A stretch of 64,000 nt of DNA from Epiperipatus broadwayi (taxonomy: Eukaryota; Onychophora; Udeonychophora; Euonychophora; Peripatidae), in contig JAQFVV010000049.1 in assembly GCA_028023455.1 (NCBI GenBank), positions 5,135,149 through 5,199,148 on the forward strand, written 5' to 3'. Each line of letters starts with the position of its first letter. Position 1 is the first letter of the stretch. The position numbers were made by a program, and so were the translations under genes. Shown here one piece after another: positions 52,041 through 63,999 of the stretch. The notes below the pieces were generated by a model. The model searched no databases, was not told the DNA's origin, and saw nothing but the letters and a program-made list of their open reading frames with translations.

Positions 52041-52132
52041 CTTGGTGGTCGAGAGGTCAGCACAGCTGCCTTACAAGCAGTTGTCCCAGGTTAGCGGGTT
52101 CGCTTCCCGGCCGATGCTATGACACATGGAAA
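52041..52132 (+). mobile_element. tRNA-derived SINE-like repeat, copy 2 (tRNA-Val-like head)
   Basis: The box A region is TGGTCGAGAGGTCAGC (52046). The anticodon arm GCTGC-CTTACAA-GCAGT (about 52066-52082) forms five pairs with a seven-base loop in which TAC takes the anticodon place, as in tRNA-Val. The box B arm is CGGG-TTCGCTT-CCCG (52095-52109). It ends GATGCTATGACACATGG, shared with 13993-14092. The anticodon arm folds well, but acceptor and D arms do not pair cleanly, so this is not a working tRNA. The shared non-tRNA tail supports a SINE. Confidence 0.6.
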
Positions 52133-55100
52133 ATAATCTCCAGTATTAAGATGTAGCGCACATTCATGTATATACATATATAGAAATTCTAAACATTTAT
52201 ATTACTTCATTGTGAAATTGCTAATAATTGCAATTTAATGTAATAATCTTATTTTTCAAACGGTGTTTTTTGACAATATATTGGTTAATCCTTAACACTT
52301 ATCTTTTTAAATTATAACCTATCAGAGCAAAGATTTCTTTTTTCCCAACAGGTTGATAATTTTCTTTTTCTGAATTACCAAACAGTTAAAACGCTCTCAT
52401 AATTTTTTAGTAATTACTGTTATTTTAAAATAAAGATTGATTAAGATGGCACTAATGCAAAAATCTTTAAATTTATAATAAATAATAAATCAAAAAATTA
52501 CAATTTCATCACAGAATTAGTTTAATGGGAAGGCAATGTTATTTGAATAATATTACTAATGAAAGTTTTATTCATTTTTACAAATGATTTTATTTTTATA
52601 GTGATATTAACATTTCAAATTAATCATCATTAATATAACAAATACATCAGAGATGCTGTAATATGCGTAAATCATGAATACTTCGTCAGTACTGAAGAAA
52701 TCACATAATATTAACCACCACAGTGATAGTTTGAATATGTGTTTCTTTTTTTACTTTTCTTGGCAGCGAATTTATGCACAAACTTTGAGCTAGTCCTATA
52801 GGACAACCACTGATAAGAAGGGCGTCATAGTATATATATATATTTAAATCAAAACTTTATTTACAATAAAAATGATTTTATACAAACTATAATAGAGTAA
52901 AATATATTGATGGTATAATTGTTTATTCAACACCTACAGCCATGATTTGGATTTATTTAAATTTGGAACCAATAAATTCTAAACTGTTTTCAAATCACAA
53001 ATAGGTTTTAAATTATTTTAATAAATATACAGCCTAAACCTAACACAATTAATCGTCTGTCAGTGTTTATTAAGCTAATCCATTAACTATTAAAAGATTA
53101 ATTTTAATCATATAAGTATTCATGGTTTGACTTCAAAACTAAAACAAATTTATTTTAATATGATGTGGTCTTCACTATTTTTGAAGAAGTTCCATAATTC
53201 TACATGCATTGAGCTTATGTCTATTTTTGCTTAAAAAAGTAATAAAATATTTAGTCACTTAGGATGTCATGTGACCTACAAATAAAGTAAATAATATGTT
53301 GATTTTTGTTGCAGGACTATTATTCTATTGCCATGCTAAATTATATATAGCATGTTTGCTTTTATAATATGGGCATTAAAAGCAAACTTCACCAATAACA
53401 CTGAATTATGCATCAATCATCTAAATTGTACAGGTGTTGCTGAGAAAAGCAAATGACGTTCGATCATAACAGTTACATTAAATTGATATAACTTTTTTTT
53501 TACTTTCCAAAACTGCAAAATGAGTGTCAATTTTTTTATTGCAGAATTGGTCATTCTCTGCACTAAAATTTATGGGCTCTAATTAAAAAGAACTCATTTT
53601 AGTGATTATTTTATTGTTGTTCAAACTCAGCTTTTTATTCACATAATAAATGGTTATTAACTAAAAATGTTACTTTATATAATAATAAAGTATGTTAAGC
53701 TTACAGTCCATCATTAGACTTGAATTATTAGTTTATCATTTGATGTGTGTCATTGTTGCTTAGTAGATCATGTGAGATTTAAATACCAAAGTAGCATAAT
53801 AAAATGGTTTATTATTAGGTAGTTCATAAAAAGTTTAAGTGGCAGAAATGATAAATAGAAATTATATACCATGGGTTTTGAGTTTAAGTAGCACATGATT
53901 TTCAGTTGTCAATGTGAAAGGATTTTTTACTTCAATTGGATTTCCTCCATATTTTTAATTTTGCAGTTTTCCACCAAACTAAACCTCTTACATCTATTTT
54001 TTTATATTAGGTTTATGACTTTTATACCTTCTTGATACCCAAGGTAATGGATATCCAGTAATTTTAAAATTTACCAACTTATTTGTAGCATAAACCTCAT
54101 CCCAAATAATGGAAAAGTAATACTCAACCTTGACATAAATATGGAATAGATCTGAAATACTTTTTGTAATTGACTAAGAATTGCTTAGATATTTTTTTGA
54201 TAATTGCTTATATTCAATTTAGACATCATTTAAAACTAATTATAAATGGTAATTTAGTGATTTTTAACTCAGGATTAATATTTCTGAATATTCTGGGTTG
54301 ATATTATGATGTCATAATAATGAATCTTAATAAGAGACTTAATTGACATGATATACATTTTTAACTTCACTATAGGTTTAAATGATAAATCATTAGGTTG
54401 ATATTACAGATAATATTGCCAAAATTACAAAACTGATTTTTTTTTGATAGAAATTTATATAGGCAGCAGAAATGATGGGCATTGAATTGTATCCCATTCA
54501 AGGATCTCTCTTGTCATTTTATGTTATGTAAGCAAATAATTTGAAACTTTTAAGCAATTATAAAAAAATGACCTAATTATTTGTTTACAACAATAATATT
54601 CAGTAGATAAATGATAAAATAAAATATATTAACATGGGTTGAAGTTGAAGATAATTTAGCACTAAAATAATTGAAATGGTTAATTCGTTGAAAGATCTTG
54701 CAAATTAAAGGTTGAACTGCAGTTCAAAAAACTTTTATTCTTCATTTTACTATTACTTTAAATAACCTTAATCTAAGTACTGCCAATTTCCCAGTGTAAT
54801 ATAAAATAGTAGGAGTCAATTTGATGCTACAGGCTCAACTTGTTGTCTCTTTGGTTTTTTAATTTCATTTGAATTCTCATTAAATAGATTATATAATTAT
54901 TTATTGAGATCTAAACCAGCTATGCTGCTATCTTGTCTGATACTTTAACATTGTTATTTACTGATATAGTGCTGCGTAGAGTTTCTTAGTAATGTTTCCA
55001 TTACTTTTAAAACAAACAAAAAATTAATCAAAACAAATAAATAGTAAGATAATGTTCTAATGAATAATTTTTTACAATTTTACTGTAATACTGTATCTCT

Positions 55101-57219
55101 TTTTAATATAATTATCTTTTTATAACTTTTTAAACTTATAAAACCCAGATAATATAATATTTTAAGGCCCCAGTGACTAAAACCCCATCAAGAATTTTAA
55201 TAAATTGTATTAAAATTGTAAATTATAATAAAATAAATTATATTGAAATATGGACATAGAATAGATTGTGTTAAGAATATAAGTCCTTTAAATTATATTA
55301 AAGAAATTAATAAAAGGAAGATATACAAAACTAATTACATTAATTATAACAGAAATAATTGTATGAACATTTATAAAATGTCAATTAATTTAACTAATAA
55401 TTGGATGTTAAAAAATGAATGGAGAGTTACATAATAACGATATTAAAGCATAAATTATAGGCTTGTGTTAATTTTATATAGAGCCGATAGATGTCACCAT
55501 GTATGCAATATAGGTTATTTTTGCAGTTAACCAAAACATATTGAAAAGGGCAAACATTTAAAAATTCTATATCATATCTAGGATTTATTATAATAACCTT
55601 ATATTTTGTAATTGAATTTCAATATGTTTACAATTACTGAGATGGTTAAAAAAGCAAAACAAATAATTTATCTAAAACAATTGACATCAAACTAATTTAT
55701 CTGTTAAATGGGATTTATTATATTTATGATCACCAGAAACATGACTTTCAAACATTGTGGAATAAAAGATACAATCCCATTCCTTGTAGTAATGATTTTT
55801 ATAGAATATATTACTACACTAGAGTGTGATTTTATTGTAATATATAATTCTTCAGTAAGTTAATTTATTAGTGTATGCTGCCAAAATTATATTTTAAATA
55901 TTTTTGGTATATTTATTCAGAAATAAAAGCAAGACATATATTTTTATTTAAACATATTGATTGTCTGTTAATGTTAAATTGATAAACTTGCAACACTTAG
56001 AAAAAGAAAAAAATATATGCATATAAATATTTTTCTTATTTTAGAAATAATAATTTCTAAATGGAAAATAATATAGACTTATTTTCTTTACTAGAAGCAT
56101 AAAAATGTGCAAGTATATTAAATACTGCTACATATAGTTGAAGAAAACTATTTTTTTTTTCAAAATGTATGGCTCATAATAATAATATTTTTTCATAACT
56201 ATTTCTAACCATCTATTGACTAAAAGTAAAATATAGAAGAATTGGATGTGAAAATAGTGAGGAATGAATAGAAAAATCAATGCTGCTTGTGAAAATCATA
56301 GGACTTTTAAAATTAGTACAAAAAGAGTTGGATGTTAAAATAATGGGCTGTTACAGTAATGCATAAATGTGTTACATTGTCACACAACATAAAGAAATAT
56401 GGTCCAGCTATTTCAGATACTTATACATTTGCATTACAATCATGAAGGTATCACCCATTTTCATGCATTATTGTTCTATTATAACATTAATTATTTGTTT
56501 CCTTTCTTTTGTAATTTTACATACATTATAACATGAAATGAATTGTATAGACATAACATTGTCAAAAGAATACTGATTGTTATAATAAAAAGATAAAATG
56601 GAGGTTAAAAAGGCTCAGACTACCTTAACTAAAAAATGAGAACAATGCAACAAGATGGGGAAAAAATCTTGAGATAATGACACAACATCTCAATTTTTTG
56701 AGATAATCCTTCATGTTTGAATCTCCTAGAATTTGCCAAGAATTTCTGTCAAATAATAGCTTCTTTGGCTATAGCATGATTTTCTTTTATTTGCATTCAA
56801 AGAATGCTATTGATATAATATATTCACTCTATATGCTCTTCTCTGGATTAATTTATTACAATTTGACTTTGTGCTATTAATGTAATGAGTATAAAAAGCT
56901 ATAAATATTTTATAGTAGTTAATGCACACATCTCTAATGTGTATGCTCTGTGTTTGAATCTTATTAAAACTTAAAACATTTTTTCAAGAAGTTGTAGGTT
57001 TCTAAACAATTTTAATTTTTTTAATTACATAACTCATAGCCACACTAATTAAACTGATTAATCATTAAATTAGTTAAAAGATAATTATTCTCATCAACTA
57101 ACAGTAAATATTTTTGTTGCTGACTCTATGACCTGTTGGAGTGGCATTATCTTTACAATTTGTGGTAATAAGGTAATTTGAGGCAATTTTTAAATAAACA
57201 ATAGACTAATTGTGATAAT
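52133..57219. other. A+T-rich, no gene recognised
   Basis: Five kilobases without readable domains. A small hairpin GTCC-TATA-GGAC (52792-52803) lacks hammerhead context. The frame at 55243-55434 is low-complexity (Asn/Ile/Lys-rich). Around 56905-56970, GTGTTTGAATC with TAGTTAATGCAC upstream resembles decayed polymerase III boxes but has no second copy. Confidence 0.35.
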
Positions 57220-57525
57220 ATGTTGGACTATTTCCATCATCTATCAGCAAATGTTAAATGTATAGAAAATTTTAAACTTTATTGAAACTTTTCAAATACA
57301 GACTTGTCAGAAATAATACACAGATAACAAAAGTCGGCATGTGATTATTAACTTGTGTTGTATATTTGTGTGTTATTACTAACAAGTTGTCTGTGTTTGA
57401 AAACTTTAAATAAAGTTTAAATTTTCTATACGTTCAACACTTACTGATAGATGATGGAAATAGTCCAAAATATTATCACATTTAATATATCATCATCATA
57501 AATCTTCAGACAAATACAATATACT
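57220..57525. mobile_element. F2 inverted pair (foldback)
   Basis: Left arm 57220-57310 (minus), right arm about 57385-57525 (plus). TTGGACTATTTCCATCATCT (57222-57241) faces AGATGATGGAAATAGTCCAA (57451-57470), a perfect 20-bp match. AAATTTTAAACTTTATTGAA (about 57268) faces the similar inverse at 57400. The tail continues to CATCATCATAAATCTTCAG. The inner part (57310-57385) is unlike the other F2 copies, and the ribozyme-like hairpin is not recognisable. Tails lie outward, head-to-head as at 8590-9115. Confidence 0.65.
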
Positions 57526-58289
57526 AATGTATTGCAAATCACAATAAATTGTTCCAATAGAATGGTAAGAAATCTATATTTTAAATTTCATTTTTATTTT
57601 TAGATGTCAAGAATTGTCAAACAAAGAAAAAGCTTAATAATGCAAAGATTAAATTACAGAACTTAATTAGTACAAAATGGCAAGGCATGTTCCCATTTTA
57701 TTTGTAAAGCAGAAAAAAATACCCATTCTCATTTATTTGAAAATTGTTTTACATTTAATAAATATAAAATATATATTTTTATAATTGCACTGTATTTTAG
57801 GAGGTTTTATAATAGTCATAATAACGAAGAAAACATTATTAATGTAGAAAGTTATCCATTTTATAATTTAAAAAAAAAATATTGCTTTAAAATATTTTTT
57901 TTCTTTATTTCAGCATAAGTCTAAAATTTATGTTAATAAAAATTATGCTAAAAGTAGTTTAGTTTGCAACAAACTCCATTCGAAATAATTTAAAGATGTT
58001 ATGTGAATAATTTACTTTTCAAAAAAAATAGTTAATGTTTGATAAATAAGTTCCTTTTTGACATTAGTTTTTACAAATAAAAACTATCATTTATAAAATG
58101 TTTTCTCATTTTAATTTAACAGTTAACTATTTTGAATTAAAATAACAAAAAATACTTTGAATGTTTTTCAGTTACATTTTATTACCTTATATAATATATT
58201 AGGTTGTTTCCTAAAAATAAGTAGAATAATTAGAAAACAAAATTGTGTTGTCAAATGATAACATAAGATAATTATCAGTTTTTGGTATC
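57526..58289. other. no gene recognised
   Basis: A+T-rich sequence without motifs between the two palindromic insertions. Confidence 0.35.
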
Positions 58290-58413
58290 CACTTAACACA
58301 TAAATGTAATTTATCCACTCTACTTTGAACACTTTTTAGCAAAAACATTTTATTGTACTTATATACATACACAATCTTACATTCCAACTATCCAGCAGTC
58401 TTCTTCAAAGCCA

Positions 58414-58444
58414 CTTTGAAGAAGACTGCTGGATAGTTAAAATG
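58414..58444 (+). ncRNA. hammerhead-like core at palindrome axis (degenerate)
   Basis: TTTGAAGA is followed by a hairpin GACTG-CTGGA-TAGTT (two G-U pairs) and AAAATG; the other arm (minus, 58382-58409) has the same with GGAATG. Both fit decay from CTGAAGA, stem II, GAAA. The core bases needed for cleavage are missing in both arms. It is called on shape and on the recurrence of this layout in other repeats here. Confidence 0.3.
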
Positions 58445-58450
58445 TAAGAT

Positions 58451-58455
<5 letters not shown>

Positions 58456-58530
<75 letters not shown>
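58456..58530. repeat. (AT)n microsatellite in right arm
   Basis: 75 bp of pure alternation, present in only one arm of the palindrome, so it expanded after insertion. Confidence 0.95.
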
Positions 58531-58535
<5 letters not shown>

Positions 58536-58589
58536 AAAGGTTTTGCTAAAAAATGTTCAAAGTAGAGTGGATAAATTTCACTTAACACA

Positions 58590-59892
58590 ATGTTTTTCAG
58601 AATCTCAGTTTTAGATATATATTTCAATAGTCTTTACATTATCAAATGGCAAATGCCAACATTAAATTAAATAATAAAAAATATTCCCAAATGAACTTAA
58701 ATATGTAAGGTTTGCATTGTAACCAACTAATATACTCTACCAATGATTGGAGTTCCTACATTAACTCCTTTTCTATTTCAGATACAAATAATTCTTTCTG
58801 CTCTTTCACTCATTTTTGCTGCATTTTATTGTGCTAATTTTGATATAGGAAGCATATTCTGGAGGCTAATATTCATGGATTGTAACTCAGCTCTGACATT
58901 TCTCAGTGCTTGAACTTATTATGATCACAAACAATATATAGATCAATTATTTATTATTGTAACTACAGAACTGGAATCAAGTTCTACTAAAAGTTGAAAA
59001 AGGGATAAAACAAACTCCAAATTCTATGACTTTCAATTTTAGCATATTGTTTTATATTATTTATCAAACTATGGCCTGTTGCTCAGACAGTAAAATATGT
59101 AAGCATTTTTTTAAATTTTAATCTTCATTCAGTATTTAATGGGAGAGATTATACTTCTGAATTTCTCAAAATTATTAATATTTAATCTAAATATGTTTAT
59201 TTTATTTTTTTCTGGTCAAGTCAAAACAACATTTTGTATATTCTTAATGTAAAATGTGAATAAAATGATTGTTGCATGATAAAAGTTTTAAAAAATATAT
59301 CAATAGCTCTTGTAGATCTAAGATCCATCCAAGTTTTTCTAGAAAATTTGTGAAAAAAAAGGCAATTCTCCACATTCTATTTAATACCAGGTTTATTGGA
59401 TACTAAATAATTTGTGTACCTGTTTTACTTATAGGCTAATAGTACCTATGAACTCATTAATAGGTCATAGTGGAATAGCTAGTTAAGTTGTCTTTGGATT
59501 ACCTTGATAGATAATATGGAAGATAGCAACAAAATTTTCAACTATCAAAAATATTTTCATATACACATCTATTTTGAATGTTGACTCTAACAGTAAATAC
59601 AGTACCTTAATTCTTTACTTCACATGCATTTTAGGTTTGACAGGAATCTATTTTAGTAAAGTTATAAATTATTTTTTTTGGATTCTGATGACATTAATGA
59701 GTGAATGATTAGTTCATTATTGTTAACTTCAATACTTTACTACATTTATCCTCACTTTTAGACTATGATTTAAAAACAGTAAATTAATTTGCAATCATTG
59801 ATTATTCAAACTAACAATAGGTGAAACTATAGTGTAGAACTTTCTTGACTTGTTGTGCTGACATTGCTATTTTGCTCTGCAGGATAAGTTAA

Positions 59893-59895
<3 letters not shown>
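58590..59895. other. no gene recognised
   Basis: A+T-rich, somewhat higher complexity at 58730-58900, but no frame above 60 codons and no motif. Confidence 0.35.
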
Positions 59896-59981
<86 letters not shown>

Positions 59982-60001
59982 TATATATAATATATATATA
60001 A
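59896..60001. repeat. (AT)n microsatellite, interrupted at its right end
   Basis: About 78 bp of pure AT from 59896, followed by AATAT interruptions to 60001. It lies a few hundred bases before the first readable LINE sequence and may mark a decayed insertion border. Confidence 0.95.
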
Positions 60002-60269
60002 ATATGAAAATTGTGTGCTTTCTGTATGAATATGGAGAGAAAATTTAAGTCAAAAGAGATAGTTGTTATTAGATTTGGAAAGATTGTGAAGAATTTTGAT
60101 ATGTTTTATTATGCCAATTTAAGTATAGAAGTGAATTTTTTGTTGTTGTTGTAGTGGTATTAACATAAGGAGGCCATAGAGTTGACAAAGATTATGTTGT
60201 GGAAATGGGATGGAGCAGAATATGGAAAAACTTAGATTGGGGAATCTAAAATAAAGTAGCTAACAGGTT

Positions 60270-60332
60270 TCTCTGGGCATAATTGCTGAGAGATTCTTGA
60301 CTTCATTTAAGACGCTACAGTACATCACATCA
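60270..60332 (+). repeat. dispersed repeat F3, copy 2
   Basis: TCTCTGGGCATAATTGCTGA through CATCACATCAC matches 22734-22800. It lies in purine-rich sequence upstream of the LINE ORF1 and lacks the TATGAACTTCC extension of copy 1. Confidence 0.5.
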
Positions 60333-60579
60333 CCTAAGTTGTATGTAAGATTAGTTGGTTTTTAGAACTTTTGTTATTAAAGATTTTTTAATTTAAGAAA
60401 GGAAGTGATTTATTTGAGAAAGAAGATACAGTTTTGGGGCCTTAGGTTGGAGAACATGTGTTTATTGATCACAATTAAAAGAAAGTAATGTTTTTCTCCT
60501 TTGTATAATGAAGTTTTAAGAGAAGGAGAGTAAACATAAAGTTAAATGTAGAATAGGGGACTTGGAAAAATAAGAAGTA

Positions 60580-61510
60580 TGGATTGTATTTATATTCCAC
60601 AATGCATATGTAATGGTCAGAAAGAAATTAGGTTTTGCAGTAGTAGAGTGTACTGAAATTGAAGAGGTTTATCATTTGAAATACTTAAATAAAACTAGGA
60701 AGGATGTAACAGGTTTATGACTATGTAGACAGTATGTAAATGTGATAAAAGAGGTGAAGAGTGGTTTCTAAGTGTAGATAGTTCAAAGAAAAAGTCAAGA
60801 GAAATGGGGGAAAATCTAGTTTAGGAAAATATGATAGAATATGTTTTTAGAAAAAAATAAGTGCAATGGAGATGGTTAACCAAAGACTAAGTAAAATAAA
60901 GGAAGAGGTAGAGGAAACAAAATTAAAATCATTAGAGATAAAGTGTGAGTATTAAAGGAACTATTGACTAGAAATAAGGAAGAAATAGATAAAGAAGTCC
61001 AGAGAGGGAAATGTTGTCAATGAAGTAGGGAAAATAAACTATTAGACAATATTGGCAGGAGATTCACTAATTAGAGAATGTGGAAATATAATTGCAAGGG
61101 AAAATAGAAACAGGTATGTAAGAATATGTCTGCCTGGAGCTAAAACTGAGGATGTTACAGATAAGGTAAAGAAATGAAACAAGGGAGTAGAGATGTGTAT
61201 GTTATGGTAGAGACAAATAATTTGTCAGGGCCTTCAGAGAGAATAATGGGTGAGTACATAGAATTGATTAATACTTTGAGTAAGATTAAAGAAAGAGTGG
61301 GAACAATTGGATTATTACCAAGATTTCACAATACATATATGTTAGGTAGGGCATTTTCTATAAATGAGAGATTGAAAAAATTGTATGAGAGAAATGTATG
61401 CGAGATTCTTTTATTAGTAAGAGTGAGTTATATAGTAAAGATGGATTGCACTTAGCAAAACAAGGAAGTGAAGTTTCAGGGAGTTTGATTTATAAAAAAT
61501 ATAGTAAGGG
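60580..61510 (+). pseudogene. LINE ORF1 with SGNH-esterase domain (frameshifted)
   Basis: A broken ORF1 in several plus frames. 60590-60780 holds a short Cys-containing start (QCICNG), FAVVECTEIEEVYHLKYL and LCRQYVNVIKEVKSGF. 60860-60960 is a charged, coiled-coil-like stretch. Then come the blocks of an SGNH hydrolase: AGDSLIREC (about 61055-61081, nucleophile Ser); VETNNL (within 61174-61455, decayed from GTNDL); LLPRF; and DGLHLAKQGS (about 61440-61469, the catalytic Asp-His pair). The three blocks lie in three frames. Esterase-type ORF1 proteins are known in CR1/L2-like LINEs and are thought to aid RNP or membrane interaction. The domain call is solid; the LINE clade is not determined. Confidence 0.7.
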
Positions 61511-61799
61511 AAAATTATAAAAGAGGTGTCTGATTTTAAGTTGCAATGTTATCAGAAAGAAGAAGAATAGACAGGATGTAAGAAATAAATAAAGGGTAGC
61601 TGATTTGGATATAAGGGTAGATGTGGAGAGGAAATGTTTCTACAAAATGAATGGTAAGCAAGTTATTTATAAATGTAATGGAGAAGAAAGTTTCAAAATA
61701 ATTTATATAAGAGTAGTTAAGAAAGAAGAAATTGTTAAAATTGGATATTTGACTATGCAAGGTGATATGAGACCAGAAAAATAGCTGGAATCAAACAAA

Positions 61800-63999
61800 G
61801 CAGTTAAAAATGAGATCTAAGAGAAGAAGAACTTATATTGGAAGAATTGTTATGGCAGGTATAAATATAATAAAAAAAGGTGGTGGTGGTATGGAGTTGT
61901 GTCAAAAATATTTAATTACTGTTATATGTCAAAAACATTTGTGATTTGAGATAAAGTTAGGAAGATAAAAATGGATGATGGCTGTAGTGTATGTAGCCAC
62001 TCAAGATAGTCAAACTATAATGGAGTGGAATAGTAGAATATATGAATGCCTAGTTAAGGATATACAGAGTTTAAAAGCAAGAAAAATAGAATAATGGTTA
62101 TAGGGAATATGAAGATATGAATTGGCATATTGAAAAAATTGATGATGTAGATAACAAGAATGGGCAGCTTTTGAAAAAATTTTGTCAGAAGCTGAATTAG
62201 AGCATTTGAAATTTGTCAAGTACTTATGAGGGACTATACACATGGTTTATAAATAATATATTTCACATAATAGATTATGTATTAGTAGAAAAAGAGAGAA
62301 TGAATAAAGTATGGAAAATTAAAGTGTTTGGTAATAAAAAGAGAGCATGTAATAGTGATCATAATTTTTTATTAATAGAAATGGTTAGTAATGTGATGGA
62401 AAATAGTAATAAAAGTAGAAAGGATAGTGAAAGATGTGGATGGAGAATGAACAATAAGAATAAGTTAGAAGAATATAAAATAAAACTTGAAAAAACCATG
62501 GAAGAGTTGGTTGGGGATCAATATAAGGACTGGTGTGGTGAAGTAGAAAAAGTGGTAAATACAGTTTTAAGTGAGAATATTCAGAAAAATAAATGTAATA
62601 GAAAAGGGAGAGTTAGTAAAAGTGTAAAAGAGAGAAAAACCATGCAGAGAATATTGTGTGCTATTAAGAACAAGAAAAGTGAAAAAGATGTTAATGTTAA
62701 ATAGGAAAAGTATTTTAAAAAAAGTTGGCCAAAATAGCTAATTATAGAAAAAGAACAAAATGAAATAGAAAATTGTTGGAGGATATAAATAAAAGTGAAA
62801 GAGATGGGGAACTTTTTTTTGGAAATACATTAAAGGAAGGAATGTAGGAGGGAGAGAAATAGTGTTCCTAGATGATGAGAGAATATAGAGTAGGTATAGA
62901 TAACAATTAGAGACAATATTAAATAAGTATGCAATGAATATAGAAAAGATGCTAGATGTGAAGGACAGAGTGATAACAAACATAAAAGCATATAGTAATG
63001 GAAATATTAGGTTTACAAAAAATGAACTGAATGAGGTGGGGAAGAAATTAAAAAGGGGAAAGGCAAAAAGTTTAGAATGAATTTAGGATATAGGGCAAAA
63101 TTAAACCTATTATTATGTTTTAATAAGATGACACAGAAGAGAAAATTTCAAGATAGTTAGAATAATACAAGAATGAGGCTACTATTTAAAGAAAAGGGTA
63201 AGTATCATAGAAAGCTAAAAAATTATAGACAGTAATGGTAATGTCAGTGTTATATACAGTTTTCAAATAGTTGGTGGCTGGAAAGGTTGCAAAATATATC
63301 AAAGAAAATAATATATTGTGAGAAATGCAAAAAGGTTTTCAACCAGATAGAAATATAGGGGATAGTTTATTTGTAGTTACACAACTTATAGAAGTTGAAA
63401 TACAGATAGACAGTCGTATATGGTCTTTATAGATATAGAGAAGGCATATGATAGAGTAAATAGAAATGGATTATCAGTAGGTTTAGTAAATTTGGGAATG
63501 GATGGAGTTTTAGTGAATCTTATTAAGAGACTGTATGAAAATAAGTGCTATATGTATCTATTAGGGAGTACAAAATCAGTTAAAGTTAAAAATATTAAAA
63601 ATAGGTTGTGACTAAGGTAAGGATGCCTTAGGTCATATAATTTCTTTTTGTTGTATTTGAGAGAAATGGAGAGAGAGCAATAGAAAGACTAGGTTGCATG
63701 GAAATATATACATTATTGAGACTTTTATTTACAGATGATGTCTTCTTGCACACAGAAAGAAGGTAGAATATATAAGTTATGCTGAGGACATACTCAAGGG
63801 TGGGTAATGAGATGGGGATTAAATTTAGTGAAAAAAAAAAGATGATTAATACTGAGAAACGATAAGACAAAAATTTTTTATTGGGGGATATAAAGTTAAG
63901 TGTGGTGAATAGTTATAACTATTTGGAAATTGTCTTAAGTAATCAGAGATATTGCTTAGGTAAATGGAAGGAAAAAAAATGAAGCAAAGAAAATAAACT
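61800..63999 (+). pseudogene. LINE ORF2: APE endonuclease and reverse transcriptase (frameshifted, cut by window end)
   Basis: Endonuclease: GGGGMELCQKYL (about 61880-61915), AVVYVATQDS (about 61980-62010), MVIGNM (about 62094-62112, decayed GDFN), TYEGLYTW then IDYVLVEKE (start of the 62213-62704 frame) and NSDHNFLLIEM (62351-62383, the catalytic Asp-His). RT: RNYR (about 63220), QKGFQPDRNIGDS (about 63327-63365), VFIDIEKAYDRVNRNG (63423-63470, motif A with Asp), then, in another frame, LFTDDVFL (63725-63748, motif C, Tyr/Phe-Ala changed to Phe-Thr) and MRWGLNL (about 63811). Frame changes every few hundred bases and several stops make it dead. The purine-rich plus strand is shared with ORF1, so both belong to one element. 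The C-terminal domain and 3' end lie beyond the window. Confidence 0.78.
62213..62704 (+). CDS. longest open piece of LINE ORF2 (APE C-terminus to RT N-terminus)
   Basis: A 163-codon frame inside the dead ORF2. It starts with SSTYEGLYTW (the TW motif of APE endonucleases), IDYVLV at about residues 22-27, and NSDHNFLLIEM at about 47-57, after which a basic, helical linker (KLEEYKIKLEKTMEELVGDQ and onward) leads towards the RT. It ends at a stop (62702). It is not an independent gene; listed because it is the best-preserved coding stretch of this element. Confidence 0.65.
   Translation: MSSTYEGLYTWFINNIFHIIDYVLVEKERMNKVWKIKVFGNKKRACNSDHNFLLIEMVSNVMENSNKSRKDSERCGWRMNNKNKLEEYKIKLEKTMEELVGDQYKDWCGEVEKVVNTVLSENIQKNKCNRKGRVSKSVKERKTMQRILCAIKNKKSEKDVNVK

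Larger units (their letters stand above)
58290..58589. mobile_element. palindromic insertion with 11-bp target-site duplication
   Basis: CACTTAACACA at 58290-58300 recurs in the same orientation at 58579-58589. Between the copies lies a near-perfect palindrome: left arm 58309-58409, right arm 58414-58577, axis at about 58411. The right arm contains a 75-bp (AT)n (58456-58530) where the left has TATATACATAC. The outer ends GATAAATT/AATTTATC are the element's 3' ends. At the axis each arm starts CTTTGAAGAAGACTGCTGGA, resembling a decayed PLE-type hammerhead. The minus frame 58388-58627 is a by-product. Confidence 0.75.
60480..63999 (+). mobile_element. non-LTR retrotransposon with esterase ORF1 (5' end uncertain, 3' end outside window)
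   Basis: The combination of an SGNH ORF1, an APE endonuclease and a LINE RT on one strand, in order, defines the element. The 5' border is not seen; readable coding sequence starts near 60580 and the purine-rich strand bias starts near 60050, just after the AT run. About 3.5 kb is present. It is older than the PLE pair at 26.9-30.7 kb, judged by the number of frame breaks. Confidence 0.72.

Noticed and set aside
52775-52830. Hairpin GTCC-TATA-GGAC near CTGATAAGAAGG as a possible hammerhead
   Set aside because: The core boxes are in the wrong order and place, GAAA is absent, and no second copy supports it.
58388-58627. 79-codon minus frame
   Set aside because: It is mostly translated AT repeat inside the palindromic insertion.
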